Source of the DNA: Azadirachta indica | Lineage: Eukaryota > Streptophyta > Magnoliopsida > Sapindales > Meliaceae | Assembly (NCBI GenBank): GCA_022749755.1 | Contig: CM040450.1 | Coordinates: 7,740,913-7,804,912, forward strand | DNA: 64,000 nucleotides | Reading direction: 5' to 3' | In this document: in pieces, positions 11,024 to 22,877 of the stretch | Position numbering within the stretch: position 1 is the stretch's first letter | Layout: each line of letters begins with the position of its first letter | The notes under the pieces: model-generated | What the model saw: only the letters and a program-made list of their open reading frames with translations | The model's database searches: none | Told to the model about the DNA's origin: nothing | Position numbers and translations under genes: made by a program

Positions 11024-11700
11024 GGATAACTTTTATCTTTATCTACTCATTTACTGACAATTTTCATAAATAACTTCAATTTTTTAAAAATCACCAGCAA
11101 TGCCTCTTTTAAACACTAAACCACCATTAAATATAATAAAAAATAATAAAATAACAAATTTAACCTTATTGCAATTAATATTATATGTATAGAGACAAAA
11201 ATAACTTTATATAATAAAAAGACAAAATTAACCCTCTATATAATTTGTAATATATATTTTGTTAAAAAAAATAAATGTTATTATTATTATTATATATAAA
11301 TTAACCTTTCTGTGAAATTAATTAATTAAAATTAAATATCAAATGATTTATTCATTCTATTTAATTTATTCATTTTTTAAATTTTTTATTTTTTTAAGAG
11401 ATTAATTTAACTTAATTATATATATAAATAAATTATTTTTTTTTCTAACAAAATATCCATTACAAACGATACATATAGGATTAATTTTATCTTTTTATTA
11501 TATAAGGTTATTTTTATCTTTGCACATATAGTATTAATTACAGTAAGGCTAAATATGTCATTTTACTATTTTCCATTATCTTTAATGGTGTTTATTATTA
11601 AAAGAGGCACTGGTAATAATTTTCAAAAAAATTAAGGTTATTTGTAAAACTTGTCAAGAAATGAGTGAATAACACTGAAAATTACCCTATATAAAATATA
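11024..11700. mobile_element. Foldback (long inverted repeat) MITE-like element
   Basis: A left arm of about 230 bp (about 11024-11275) is the inverted counterpart of a right arm (about 11440-11700). Paired landmarks are ACTCATTT(A/C)(T)TGACAA, GCCTCTTTTAA (11101 and, inverted, 11600), TTATATAATAAAAAGA (11205 and, inverted, about 11490-11505), and a TATTTTGTTA end near 11262-11271 with its inverse TAACAAAATA near 11446. The arms surround an AT-rich loop. There is no coding capacity. Such long-arm elements are non-autonomous DNA transposons and can give hairpin transcripts. Confidence 0.6.
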
Positions 11701-12242
11701 ATAAAATATAAATATATTATTTATAAAAAATATATAAATTATAATATATTAAATATTGTTAATGTGCTATCTATTAATGTATTTTTTTTATTAATGTATT
11801 TTTTTTTTATAAAATCACAAAATTATATACAATTATGTGAATAATGAACTTTTACTTAATTAATTTTTTAAATCGATTTTTTATCTAACTTATATACTTA
11901 TAAATGCTATTTAATATATCCATTATATAAAAAATTTATCTTTATAATTGGCAATCCTATTCCTAGAAGGTTTTTTTTATTAGTTTATAATTAACTATTT
12001 TAATTTATAACCAATTTTCTATTTATCGATGTTTAAAAAAATTTTGATATCAAGAATTATCAAAACCACTTTCTAAACTATACAACAACATAAACTTAAT
12101 TATATCCTTCTATTAAGTGATGCGCCCTATAATTAATATCATTGACTTCAACTGCACAAACTTGAGTGATGAGATGATATCCCATGATATGTTAAAAGAT
12201 ATTTACAATAATTCTACAAGATGGCAATGTATAGTTGTTACG
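11701..12242. other. AT-rich spacer between MITE-like elements
   Basis: Strongly AT-rich with runs of T and A. No coding frame or clear repeat is recognised. Confidence 0.4.
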
Positions 12243-12975
12243 AGGCATAAAGACTTATAGCTCCTTAAAATTTAACCTATTGAACTGATTAGTATCAATG
12301 GTTTTAAAAATACTTATAAAAGTTATAATTTATTTTAAAATAAAAAAATATCCTTATTTAATTAAAGTTATAAAAAATTATTTTTAAACTTTTAATTTAA
12401 ACTACATATAGAAATGATGAGTATTATTTTTTTATAATATATTGATAATTAAATAGCTATGATAATTAAATAGCTATGCATATAATATAAGTAAAATATA
12501 AAATTTATTTTATTTTATAATATATTAATAATCTAATATTAATTACGTATTAGAAATTAAATATTTATTAATGAGATTATTAATAAAATATAAATTTTAT
12601 TGTAATAAAATATTTTATAATCTAAGTAAAATAGATTTATATATAGCTAAAATATATATAATATAATATAATAAAATAAATATATTATCTATAAAATAAA
12701 TAAATTTATAATATATTAATAAAACTATAGCACTAAAGTGTTACAAAATAATAATATTATTTAGTTTATTAATGTATTTTACATAGATATATTATATTTT
12801 TTCAAATTTTAAAAGTTTAATAGTTATTTTCAATAAATAACTATTATTATGTAGGCATATACTTCTCCTTTTAAAATACATTAGGATTTTTATGTGTATT
12901 TTTGAAACTATTGAGACTAATCAGTCCAATAGGCCAAACCTTAGGAATTTAAGTCCTTTACCCATGTTTTAATTT
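12243..12975. mobile_element. Non-autonomous element with about 80-bp terminal inverted repeats
   Basis: The left end (about 12243-12330) reads AAAGACTTATAGCTCCTTAA then ATTGAACTGATTAGTATCAA then TTTTAAAAATACTTATAAAA. The right end (12885-12975) read on the minus strand gives AAAGGACTTAAATTCCTAAG then TATTGGACTGATTAGTCTCA then TTTCAAAAATACACATAAAA. The element is about 730 bp and AT-rich with no frame. The AT-rich flanks prevent target-site duplication calls. Confidence 0.5.
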
Positions 12976-13102
12976 CAATAGATTAAACAATAACTTACTT
13001 AATATATTAATGTACTACCATAAAAAAAATAAACTTTTTTTTAGAAATTTAACTCTCCTACCATAAAGTTAGGGGAGACAATTGAATTTTCTAGAAAGAA
13101 GC

Positions 13103-13340
13103 AGGGGTATCCAAAATCTAATCCGATCCAATCAATCCACTAAATTTTATTCGATCCGATCTGTTTTTAGTGGATTTGATAGACAAGTGGATCGAGTTAG
13201 ATTTAAAAATCTAATATCCACTCATAGTGTATCGGATCATGGATTCACATTGTTAATTCGTCAAAATCCGATTCAATTTGCTAAAAATAATATAATAATA
13301 TTTTAAATAAAATATTTTTTACTATTCTCTAATTTATACT
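13103..13340. repeat. hAT-like MITE end rich in GATCC/ATCCG motifs
   Basis: Starts CAGGGGTATCCAAAATC, a hAT-type terminus, followed by repeated (GG)ATCC/GATCCG-type words on both strands. A related block with an ACACCCCCT end lies at about 22396-22580 in opposite sense. The two could be the ends of one element now split by the large MULE between them, but their sequences match only loosely, and no target duplication could be fixed. Confidence 0.35.
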
Positions 13341-13350
13341 ATTAATTTTA

Positions 13351-13470
13351 GAGATTTAACCATAAATGACCACTATTCATAGGAAGAAATCAATTCTGAC
13401 CATCTTCCATAAATTCATTAAAAAATGACCACATTTTATATTTCTAAATGAAATTACCCATGCGAACAAC
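13351..13470 (+). repeat. Left terminal inverted repeat of the MULE
   Basis: Reads GAGATTTAACC, TGACCACTATTCATA, CATTAAAAAATGACCAC and GAAATTACCC in order. The right end on the opposite strand reads GGAATTTAACC, TGACCACTATTTATA, CATTAAAAAATGACCAC and CAAATTACCC at the same spacings. A substantial minority of positions differ. Confidence 0.7.
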
Positions 13471-13869
13471 TTATCACAAACTCAAAATTATGACCACATT
13501 ATCACTTTCATTCATTCAAGTTTCGAGGCACCCTCAAAGCATTCTCGTCTTTCACCATTTTCATCTTTATTCACCATAGTTTCAAGCGACTGAAATTGGG
13601 CATTAACAGCAACGACAATTGAAGTTTAAAGACAAACGTAAGTGGTAGGCAAACGACAATTTCAGGCAAATCAGGTGGGCTTCATGATTGATTTCGAATG
13701 GTGAAATACATGAAATTTCTAGTTTGTGGCATGAATTAAGTGCTAGCAACAATGATTTGTTGATTTGTTAAAATGTTTGAATTGATTTTCATTTATGGTT
13801 GAATGAATATTTGTCCATTTAAACCCATTTGAAAATGATCGATGCTATTAAAGATTGGTGATGTTAGGG

Positions 13870-14011
13870 CTTGAATGTATAGGGGAATCAATACTCTCGA
13901 GGTAAGAGCTGCTCAAATGTATGGAATCCTATACATTCAAGCAAGCAAGGTAGAATGAATGTATGTATGAGACTCCATACATTTGAGCTAAGAGTTGCTC
14001 AAATGTATGGG
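13870..14011. repeat. Nested inverted pairs of 14-15-bp words near the MULE left end
   Basis: CTTGAATGTATAGG (13870-13883) is inverted at 13928-13941. GCTCAAATGTATGGA (13911-13925) is inverted at 13974-13988 and repeated directly at 13997-14010 (next base G). The overlapping hairpins lie between the left inverted repeat and the Ulp1-like frame, where a promoter would be expected. No function can be assigned. Confidence 0.5.
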
Positions 14012-14621
14012 TTGACATATTCAAGCGAGGCAGAATGCATGGAAACATTCTGCCTTTATTTTCTCCCATTTTGTCTTCTTCCCTTTGTATTCATTTTTTC
14101 GTTTTGCTATTATGCATGTAATGTTTGTATATTACTAAATGTAAATGTTGGTTGATAGTAATGGCTAATACACAAGGATATATGTCTTCTTGGTTTTCTC
14201 TTATGCTAATTGTTTTCATAGAACTGACATTTCTACCATTTTCAACATTGGTGTAGTTGATGATTGGCGATTAGATTTTCTATAATATTTATGTTATACA
14301 CTTGCTCTCATGTTTTTAAGTGAATTTTTCAGATGTTGCATTATGTTTGACATTAAATGTTTGTATTGTTGATCAAGAATTATTAATGTATCAAACCATT
14401 ATTGCATAATTTCAATACCAATTATTGATTGTTATGTTTGCCTTTTGCCCTCGTTGTTCTTTAATACTTTGAATACATTCACTATTTCAAGTGATTTAAA
14501 TTGTGTAAGAAATAACATTATTAGAATTCTTTTTGTTGTTTGTGAAACCCATATGCAATTGACTTAGAAGAACACTTGAAATTTCAAAATTATGTACATT
14601 GTTATTTATTTACAGGTAAAA

Positions 14622-17590
14622 ATGGTTACTGTTAGGACCACACTAAAGACCAGGGTAGAGGACCATTTTTCCCGTCAAGTGTCAATGTTGTCATACTTAA
14701 ATGATCTTCAGATTATAAGCAATAAGTTAACAATTAAACAGTGTTTATTGTTTAGGCAAACATGATTGGGCCATTTTTGGGATATACAAGCCGATTTAAA
14801 GTTTTTTGGGAACATGGCACATAACAAGTTGTTATATAAGGTTGAGATCAATGAGGCAGAATAAGATATATGGTTTCAAGTTGGGGGCATGCACACCAGG
14901 TTCTCTTGCATGGAGTTTAGGTTTCTCACACATATGAATCATGGGCCATTTTTGGATATTGAAGTAAAGAGCAATCGGCTTAGAGACCTTTATTTTGGTA
15001 GAAAGGATACCTACTATTTAGACACTATTTACGATGTCTACACCAACCTCAATTTGAGGTTGTTATGGATACTATTATGTTGTCATTGTACTTTCTGTTC
15101 AAGCGTATTCTTATTGGTAAGGGATTCAGATACCATTCAAACACATGGATGTTAGAGATTGTTGATTATTTGAATGAGTTCACTGTACCTCCTGTTGGCG
15201 ATACATATTTCACTTATTAAGTCGAGTGTTGAGAGGACAAGCTACGCATTTTAAGGTAAGTCAAAAAAGGCTAAGGAGAATAGGAAGAAACATGTGAACA
15301 AGTACAATGTTGAAGGCCTTCCCAAAGTGTTTTAGGTGCAAGATAACACTTAAAATACACCAATATCATTTCTACTTTTATCTTTGCTAACGTGAAACTT
15401 ATGTTAATTTTAAACAAGTATGGATTTATGAGGTTATCTTGATGACAAGGTCTATATTTGGATTGTGCACCAACAATCGTTATATTTGTATATTGCATTG
15501 GCAGTCGAGGGCGAAGAATGTAAAGGTCCAAGCGTTTGGATAAGCATATTTTCAAATATGATACTGTAAACACTATTTGAATAGTATTTCGTGTAATAAT
15601 ATGTTATTTTCTTACTTTCTTTCACTTATTTTCTCATAAGAATTAAATTTATTCTACGTCATCTAGCCACCGACAGTTATACCAGTTTTAGAGCCTACGG
15701 AGGAGGAGTTACTACAACTATATGCATTACAATTGTTGGATATTATCGACCCTCCAGAGGGTGAGTATGGAGGTTATATGGCCATAAATGGCCCCAGCAC
15801 ACGTGGTGCACATCAGACCCCTCATGCACCACTAACTTTGAAGGACACACTAACGACTCTAAAGAGACTGAAGAAGGTACAACAATATACGTGTACATTC
15901 CATTTTATAGCTTATTCTTCCTTTACTTGTGCAGAGTGTGTACCATATATGGAATATGCAATCTTAAATCTAAAAAGGCTTCTTGTGGCATTTTGCAAGG
16001 GAAGTGGCCTCGTAAGGGTAACCAAGATGTTGAATACCATAAGCATAACCCATCGACTAACAAGGTTCTTGCTAATCCGATACCACCATCCCATCTCAAT
16101 GACATTTTATGTGATATTCAAACATTGTGTAGCAAGTTCGAGATATTGAGAGATAAGTAAGAGGCAATTGCCAGAAGCCATGAGGCAGTTTTGCACCATT
16201 GATTGGAAGTCTTATCGAGCTTCAAGGAGGAATTTTGTAAACCGTTGAGTTCAAACCCACTGCCCATGGATCAGTATCATTACATGTTTTTTATTGTTAT
16301 TATTTTGAGTGTGATTGAGGGTGCCTAAGGCCCCCATTTATTTGTATTTTGAAGTGCATTGTGTGAATTGTTGGAATATATAGGTTTAATATTTTTTGAT
16401 ATGCCAATATTTGAAGGGGAACTCTGCCCAATTTTTTCCAGAATTCAATAATGACTTGTTCTTTTATGGTTTTCATTGTGATTACAAGACAATGGTGCTG
16501 GCAATGTCGGCAAAGCAAGTGTCCGCGTCTTTTCTATCCTATCCCTTAGATGCATAGAGTTAATTTGGATGAGCTTACAAGAAAGAACAAGCGTTACGTA
16601 GCCCCTATGTTAATCAATTTAAGACACCGATGCTAGCTTTCGTAAGGTCAAGGCCACAGTATTGGACAAGATATGAGATGCAACCTCTCACAGCTATCTC
16701 TAATATCTTGTACTCTAGTTTCCTTCAGTGATTAGATACACCTAAGGTGTAGAATGAAACTGGGATTGTTATACTAACCCCCGATCGGGTTAAAGGTGTT
16801 GTTGAGGCATGTTGCTGGGTGGAGGACACAATGAGTGATAATTCATTGGGAATTTAAAGTTTATTGTCCTGAATCACTTTGTATTTTACATTTACTTAAG
16901 TTTTAATAGTCTCCATAATTGACAAGCTATGTTTATGCAACACGTTGGCGAGTACATGGACTATTAACCCACTATCAGATTGTTTTGAGAGATTTTGTGG
17001 CCTAGAACTTGACCATAGCGTCTCCACATCTATATGTAAGTATCACGATGCTTTTGCATTCTTTTGTTTACCGTTTAGCCACTCACGTAGATTTCAAACC
17101 TTTTTACAAACATCGCAACGGGTGGCATAGATGGTTACAAAAAGAGACAACTTGCTTTTAGCGAGTTCTACCACTGGACTGACTTTGAAAGGTACATGTT
17201 GGGGAGGAAGGGTCAATTACAAAGGGATTGTAGGTTTATTGGCATTATGTACATTCCTGTTAATATACTCAGTGGTGGCTTATACTGTTGATCTACGCGC
17301 TTGATAGATCATAGTGTACAATTCATTCCCATGAGCTCATAGGGATGACGAGATGGTCAACGTTATGGCACTATTGCATATCTTACTCCCGTACTTGTTT
17401 CAGCATAATAGCTTTTACAAGTATCGCACAGACGTTATCACACATCTTTCAGCATTCTTGTATATCTGTCTAGTAGACGACGTCCCTCATTAGGATATCG
17501 ACTCAAATGATTGTGGGATTTTCATGTGTATGTTCATACATTACTTATCATTAGTTCATATTTTTCATTTTGGCCTTAGGGATGAACTCA
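14622..17590 (+). pseudogene. DUF1985-Ulp1 cysteine protease pseudogene carried by the MULE
   Basis: Starts near ATG 14622 (TTLKTRVEDHFSRQVSMLSY). The DUF1985-type segment follows: DIWFQVGGMHTRFSCMEFRF (14862-14920), SNRLRDLYFGRKDTYYLDTI, and YNVEGLPKVF ending at about 15335. An apparent intron (15336 to about 15419) precedes VWIYEVI. A linker around 15670-15860 contains EPTEEELLQLYALQLLDIID. The protease end (about 17370-17560) reads LPYLFQHNSFYKYRTDVITH, LVDDVPH-stop-DIDSNDCGIFMCMFIHYLSL, with the catalytic-Cys motif NDCGIF. Within VPH-stop-D, a TAG replaces what is usually the conserved Gln. The upstream His region is not recognisable. Ulp1 proteases cleave SUMO; this copy is dead. Confidence 0.7.
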
Positions 17591-18039
17591 AGTGGTAGTA
17601 AAGTTGTGGAATGGTCAGTCATTATAGGGATGTTATATGTATATTATATTTTTATTATTGTTTATAAACAAACTATTTTACTCAATACTTGCTCATGTCC
17701 ACAATTTCCAACCATGACCGTTGACTTAATTTCAATTGGTAAAAGCACCTAGTCTATGCAATCAATAAATTGGAGTTCATTTATAATTAGCTTATATAAC
17801 GACATTAACTAATGCAAATACTGTTCATAATTATAATGACTGGAGTATACATTGTAATACATTTAATAAATACTTGGGCTATCCATGATAAATAGTCTTC
17901 GCTTTAGTTTACAAAATTGAATTTAATTCTAATCCATTTAACTAATTAAAATATATGGCAATCGTAAGTTTGTGAAAAGTGTCGTGCGAGCATTGTGAAT
18001 TTACAATTATAGCAATATATGATAGCATAGATGTTAATA

Positions 18040-18064
18040 AAACATATATATATATATATATATA
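18040..18064. repeat. (AT)n microsatellite
   Basis: Alternating AT run of about 20 bases inside the MULE, between its two convergent pseudogenes. Confidence 0.8.
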
Positions 18065-18499
18065 CTGGCTTGCTCAAAACTATAGTTTATATCGTGTTTG
18101 GCAAAATAGAGTTTCGAGCAAGCCTTTTTTGGCCAAACTCAAAATTGCTGTCTCGAGTTTTCGAGTTCGGCATAAAGGAAAAAAATTTAGGCTTGCTCAA
18201 AATTTTCTTAAGCTCGAAATTGTAGTTTTGAGTTTGGCAGCATGTCAGGTAATTGTTATTCATGTTCAACACATAACGTCATTTGCAAAAGTAGCAACAT
18301 TAAGCAGATAAAAGGATTAAAATGTGTCATACACAATAATCATGTAAACAAACCAATGTCAGCTCACAGTGAATTGACATAAATTGAATATCTTATACAA
18401 GTTTAACAATAATAAATAAATAAGTAACAACCGAGTTGAACAATGATACTTGACTTTGACCACTAACTTAGATGGTATGGAATAGGAGTTTTACATTTT

Positions 18500-20380
18500 G
18501 TGTGGTTATAGCTGATGCCCTGGCACCAAGAACACCTCCTTATAACGACGTCTTCTCCTTCCGACAGTATCTACTGTTTTCTTGGTCAATCAACCAGGAT
18601 ATACTATCATAGGAGTTTGATGTTCCTTTCTCACAACTTCGATAAAATTGCTTAACCACTCGCATCTCTAACTGGATGGATAGGCTCAGCATACCCATGA
18701 ACAAGCACATCATTGCTATAAAATGTTGATCAAATATAGTTAATTGCTAGTATCACATGTTCACATGCAATAAGAGCACGAGCGTAAGGTAATTGTGAAA
18801 GACTAAAAAATTTTTAAGAGCATTTTCTTCCTTAGATCCACTACATCTACCCTACTCTGATCATTTACTTGCAACTTAAATTACATAACGTGATCCACAA
18901 TCATGGTGTGCAACAACTTTGTTTACTCGTCAACTTTACCACGGGCCCATACAGTTAAGTACCCTCTTGAGCAGCAGCCAACTCTCGACAAAAACCATTT
19001 TTGGACAACAGACCTAATAAAGTTAACAAGCAATACGATAGGGAGAGATCGTGCATGTCTAAACAAGGAATTTATATCTCAACAATGTTCGTGGTCAATA
19101 TATTATACCATCGTAAAGGAAAGTGCAGGATGGCCCATTCATGAACACCTCCTCACTTTCTAAGTATGTTGATGCTGCAGGAAATCATTGAACTCACTAA
19201 TTCAGTTAGCTTTAGTAGCGCATAAGTATACTGTCATAAAAGTCTCAATCCTTTGTTACTGCATATTGTATTCATCCTTAACATCCCCAATGATATGGTA
19301 AGCATAAAACTCGTGCACAATATCTAGAAAAACTATAGAAATTTCTTTCTCAATGTAATTGTGTCAATCAGAGATGAAAACCAAGTCCTCCATTGAATCA
19401 TTTGCATCCCAAAGTTTTAAAAAGAACCATTCCCACAAGGCTTCGTTCGTTGAATCAATGACTCTGAAGGCAATGGGATATATTCTGTTATTTCCATCCA
19501 TAGTGATTGTCACAAATAATGTCCCATGATACTTTTCCCTTAGAAATGTACCCCTAATTGTTATAACAGGTCAAATGGTATTGCAAAACCCCCCAAATAC
19601 ATGGACCAATGCCATAAAGAAGTACAAGAAGTGTTATTCGGAGTTGGTTTCTATTGCAGTGACTGTACCCAAAATTTTTTTCTTCTAGCATTTGACAGTA
19701 CAATGACAGTCCCTTACATAATTCACTCGAATTCGTACATAGAAGCTTCAATCTTCTTCCTTGCTCTGCCAAGTTTTAGAGTATGAAAGGAAAATGTCAT
19801 ATCGCCCTGAATATCATTACGGATATTTCTCGATTTATAACTCTGATTGGCATCTTTGAACTTATCTTTGATAATTTGTCCAATTAGCCAAATAGCTACT
19901 TATAGGTGCCCATCCTATAACTCATCATTTTAATGGTTGTGTCCTGTATCTATATGGACAACTTCAAACATAGGCATTGTTGTTGTTTCTAATTGCCCAA
20001 ATTCGCCATTTATAACCTTATATAGTGCATTTGACTTTAACTCACTATGTGGTTGACTTGCAGACTTTGAATTGAAAATGGTTCTTTAATGTCATCAACC
20101 TTTATTTATCTCACAATTCTTGTTTCATTTTGAACTTTTAGCCCATGCACTCGACAAGCACATCACAGTGAATGTTGTGGGCGAGGGAACTGGAGGCAAA
20201 AATCAAATGTATCGATTCGATAATGATGGAGTTGTCATTGGGCTATTTTTGCCTTCTGGATTAAGACGAGCATCTCGCATTGCCTCAAGTTCTTCATCAT
20301 CAATGACATGTCTAAATTCTCTTTTAGGAAAAAAATCTATGCAGGGAAATTCTAGTTGACTAATATAATATTTCGAATGT
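18500..20380 (-). pseudogene. MULE (mudrA-like) transposase pseudogene
   Basis: Minus-strand reading, N to C. Near 19800-19890 it reads VAIWLIGQIIKDKFKDAN and DIQGDMTFSFHTLKLGKARK, the MULE N-terminal domain (consensus AQVIKDK...DY...KAWRAK). At 19640-19700 it reads TNPGTVIAM-type text. At 19420-19570 it reads PVITIRGTFLREKYHGTLFV then MDGNNRIYPIAF, the conserved transposase core. Near 19370-19400 it reads EDLVFISDWHN, keeping the second Asp. Near 18800 an LPYARALIAC-like stretch resembles the SWIM zinc-binding end. In IRGTF the usual catalytic Asp (VDGTH) is Arg. Frameshifts are frequent. It converges on the Ulp1 pseudogene. Confidence 0.75.
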
Positions 20381-21639
20381 TGTACAACATTATGGCTGTG
20401 TGAAGAAATGCCTCTTTTGATGGTGGTCGCATCGTCTTCGTAGACAAGTTGCCATGCTAACCAATAGGTGAATCTAAATGTTAGCCCAATGGTGTTTGGT
20501 CTTCATTTTGCACTAATGGATGAAAATGGTCTATACCATTCGTACTAGTGTACTAGAATTGTCTAATGTGCTGGAATTGTATTAGGATTGTAGGAACTAG
20601 ATTGCTTAGATGTTTACTTCCCCTAGAAGACCTAAATAGGAGTATAGGATCTTCATCGGCAGTAAAATGATTGTGATTATGTGGTCTTGCTCATGTGATT
20701 TCTTCTGCTCATTCCATGGTCAAATATAGTGCATAGTAAGCCCTCATGCTTGAATATGTAGTCTAAACTATTAGTGTTGATAAATGCTTTGAAGGTGAAT
20801 TCATTGTTAATATTCATAGCAATCGGGGGCGCACCTCACCCTTGTGCACTGTCAACAAAGATCATCTTCGCCCTAATTATGCACTTAATAAGATTGATCT
20901 CATGCGCTTTATACCAAATTTGAATAAAATTTTCAAACAAAATGTCTCAATCCATAAACAATGGCATACTCTCTCCACCAATATATACATCGTCACCTTA
21001 TGGAGTCTATTCCTATAATCCATCGAACTGAGTATTAATTGTTAATATTCCAGCCATGCTATACCCATATAAGAAAATATTAATTATCAGTAAGAAACAC
21101 AAAAGGTAACTTTTATAAAATCAAGTTTCTGTCAAACTCGAAACTTAAGTCTCGAGCAAGTGAGAATTGAAGCTTGTTGGAGACTTAAGTCTTCAACCAA
21201 CTTATGCTTTACTTGCTCAAGACTTTAGCAAAGTCAAATTTTGTGCCTATTTCCAGTTCGACGGAAGATTCAACCCAGATCATCTTTAACCTCTGTGCTT
21301 CACCATTTTCCTCTTACAAAGCTATAATCTAGCATCAAAATCACAGCAAATCTACAAACTCCAAGTATTACTTTGTCGATTTTTACATAAAACAATATAA
21401 AATAACTCACTTCCAACTAACTAAATTGAACACACAAAAAATTGAAACTCACCTTTGTAATCAATCTTCAATTCGTTATAATTATTATTTACTATAATGT
21501 ATAAGAATCAATTATATTGACAAAGTGAATGAAGTTTTTGGTTGGATGTTGAAGTTTCAGAGAGAAAGCTTTTGGTCAAATTAGGAAGAGGAAAAATAGA
21601 AAAAAAAAAAGAAAGAAATGGGAGAGTTTGTAAAGTGTT

Positions 21640-21756
21640 GATGGGGGTAATTTGGTCTAAAAATGGTGAGAGTGGTCATTTTTTAATGGACATGTATAAG
21701 GTGGTTAAAATTGAATTTTGATTATAAATAGTGGTCAAAATTGGTTAAATTCCTTA
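21640..21756 (-). repeat. Right terminal inverted repeat of the MULE
   Basis: Inverted match to 13351-13470; see that entry for the shared words. The end lies at or near GGTTAAATTCC (21742-21752). Confidence 0.7.
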
Positions 21757-22395
21757 ATATTATTATTTACAATTAATAATAGTAAAATTTTATACTATTC
21801 AAAAAAATTCTTAATTACTTGGCTAGCTCGTGGGCCTTATGGGTCATACTGGGCCCCGTTCTTGGACAAGCAACCTCGAGTTGTCGAGCAGAATTACTAC
21901 ACTTGTGCTGGTCTGACATATAAGCACACATGAGCTCAATTTTCATGGACTGTGCAAGCACAACCTATTTTCTACCACTAAATTCAATAAAAATATAAAG
22001 TATATGTATACACTCAACCATACTTTTCCCTTTATTCTTTCTTTTTCTCCTTTTCAATTTTTATTTTTTGGTTCATTTTTCAATTAATCAATATTTTTAT
22101 TTGCAATATACATTTTTCTTTTGTTAAAATAAAATTTGATTATAATATTGTGTGAAGAATTATAAATTTTAATCATATATTCTTATAGGTTAACTATGAT
22201 TATTTTTGTGATCTTTTTGTTTTTCATATAATATTTAGAAAACACGATTTTTTATTAAAAAAACTCAATTATAATTACAGATATATAATTTTTTATTTAT
22301 TTTGAATAAGTATATTTGTTTAGAAATTTAAATAAAATATATATAATTTTCTTGTTATCTTCATTAATGATATATAATCAACATTAAAAATAAAT
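21757..22395. other. AT-rich DNA right of the MULE
   Basis: A short GC-richer patch (about 21820-21950) sits in AT-rich sequence. No gene or recognisable element is seen. Confidence 0.4.
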
Positions 22396-22580
22396 ATTTT
22401 TAGTTTATTTGGATTGAGTTGGATCATATCAAATTTGAAAGCTGTTTTAACCACTTTGGTCGGATTTGATTCTAACATACAATGGATTAGGTTGGACTAA
22501 AAAGTGTCATCCTACTAAGTGACAGATATGATATGGCTTTAATCAAATCAAACCAATTTGATCCACTAAACACCCCCTAA
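22396..22580. repeat. GATCC/AATCAAATC-rich element end (possible partner of 13103-13340)
   Basis: Contains GGATTGAGTTGGATCATATC, GGTCGGATTTGATTC and CCAATTTGATCCACTAAACA, and ends ACACCCCCT. It resembles the other end of the hAT-like repeat at 13103. The pairing is inference. Confidence 0.3.
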
Positions 22581-22736
22581 AAAGAAAATTATTTATAATT
22601 GCACAATCAATTTATTGACAGTTTAAATTTATTGAGTATAATAATTAAGATGTTGCAAAAATTATCATATATTGTGTTTAATCAATTAGCACAAATGATG
22701 TGTTTTAAGGAAAAAAAAATTAACACAAATGATATT

Positions 22737-22877
22737 GTCCCCAAGGCCTTGGTGGGGATGGTTAACGCGCTTTTTCACCTTACGTCCCAATTTTGAAACA
22801 TCAACCTTGAGGGTTGGTAAGGGATATTAAAAAATTATTTAGATCCTGACCCACCTATTAACATAAAAAAAAATAAT
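22737..22877 (+). mobile_element. tRNA-derived SINE with target-site duplications
   Basis: A 141-bp unit starts GTCCCCAAGGCCTTGG, contains a box A-like GGATGGTTAACGC and a decayed box B-like TTTTGAAAC, and ends in an A-rich tail (AAAAAAAAATAAT). It is flanked by ACAAATGATATT (22725-22736) and ACAGATGATATT (22878-22889), a 12-bp target duplication with one mismatch. Size, internal promoter layout, A-tail and duplication together fit a plant SINE. The plus orientation follows from the tail. Confidence 0.65.

Larger units (their letters stand above)
13351..21756. mobile_element. Large decayed Mutator-like element (KI/Kaonashi type, Ulp1 plus transposase)
   Basis: An 8.4-kb unit bounded by inverted repeats of about 115 bp. 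It carries a plus-strand DUF1985/Ulp1 protease pseudogene (14622-17590) and, converging on it, a minus-strand MULE transposase pseudogene (about 18500-20380). This content is that of the Kaonashi/KI-MULE type described in Arabidopsis and other plants, which captured a Ulp1-like SUMO protease gene. Numerous stops and frameshifts make it inactive. The expected 9-bp target duplication could not be recognised in the AT-rich flanks. Confidence 0.7.

Noticed and set aside
15733..16160. Overlapping frames of 138 and 89 codons on plus, 60 on minus
   Set aside because: They lie inside the Ulp1-like pseudogene; only the stretch ending in LLQLYALQLLDIID belongs to its linker. The rest are shadows.
17540..17780. 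Another SINE near TGGTAGTAAAG / TTGGTAAAAGCACC
   Set aside because: Box-like words are present but no matching flanks, tail or second copy could be seen.
13103..22580. A single 9.5-kb hAT element from CAGGGGTATCC to ACACCCCCT
   Set aside because: The ends do not match well and no 8-bp duplication is visible. The interior is explained by a MULE with its own better-matching inverted ends, so only loose hAT-like remnants are reported.
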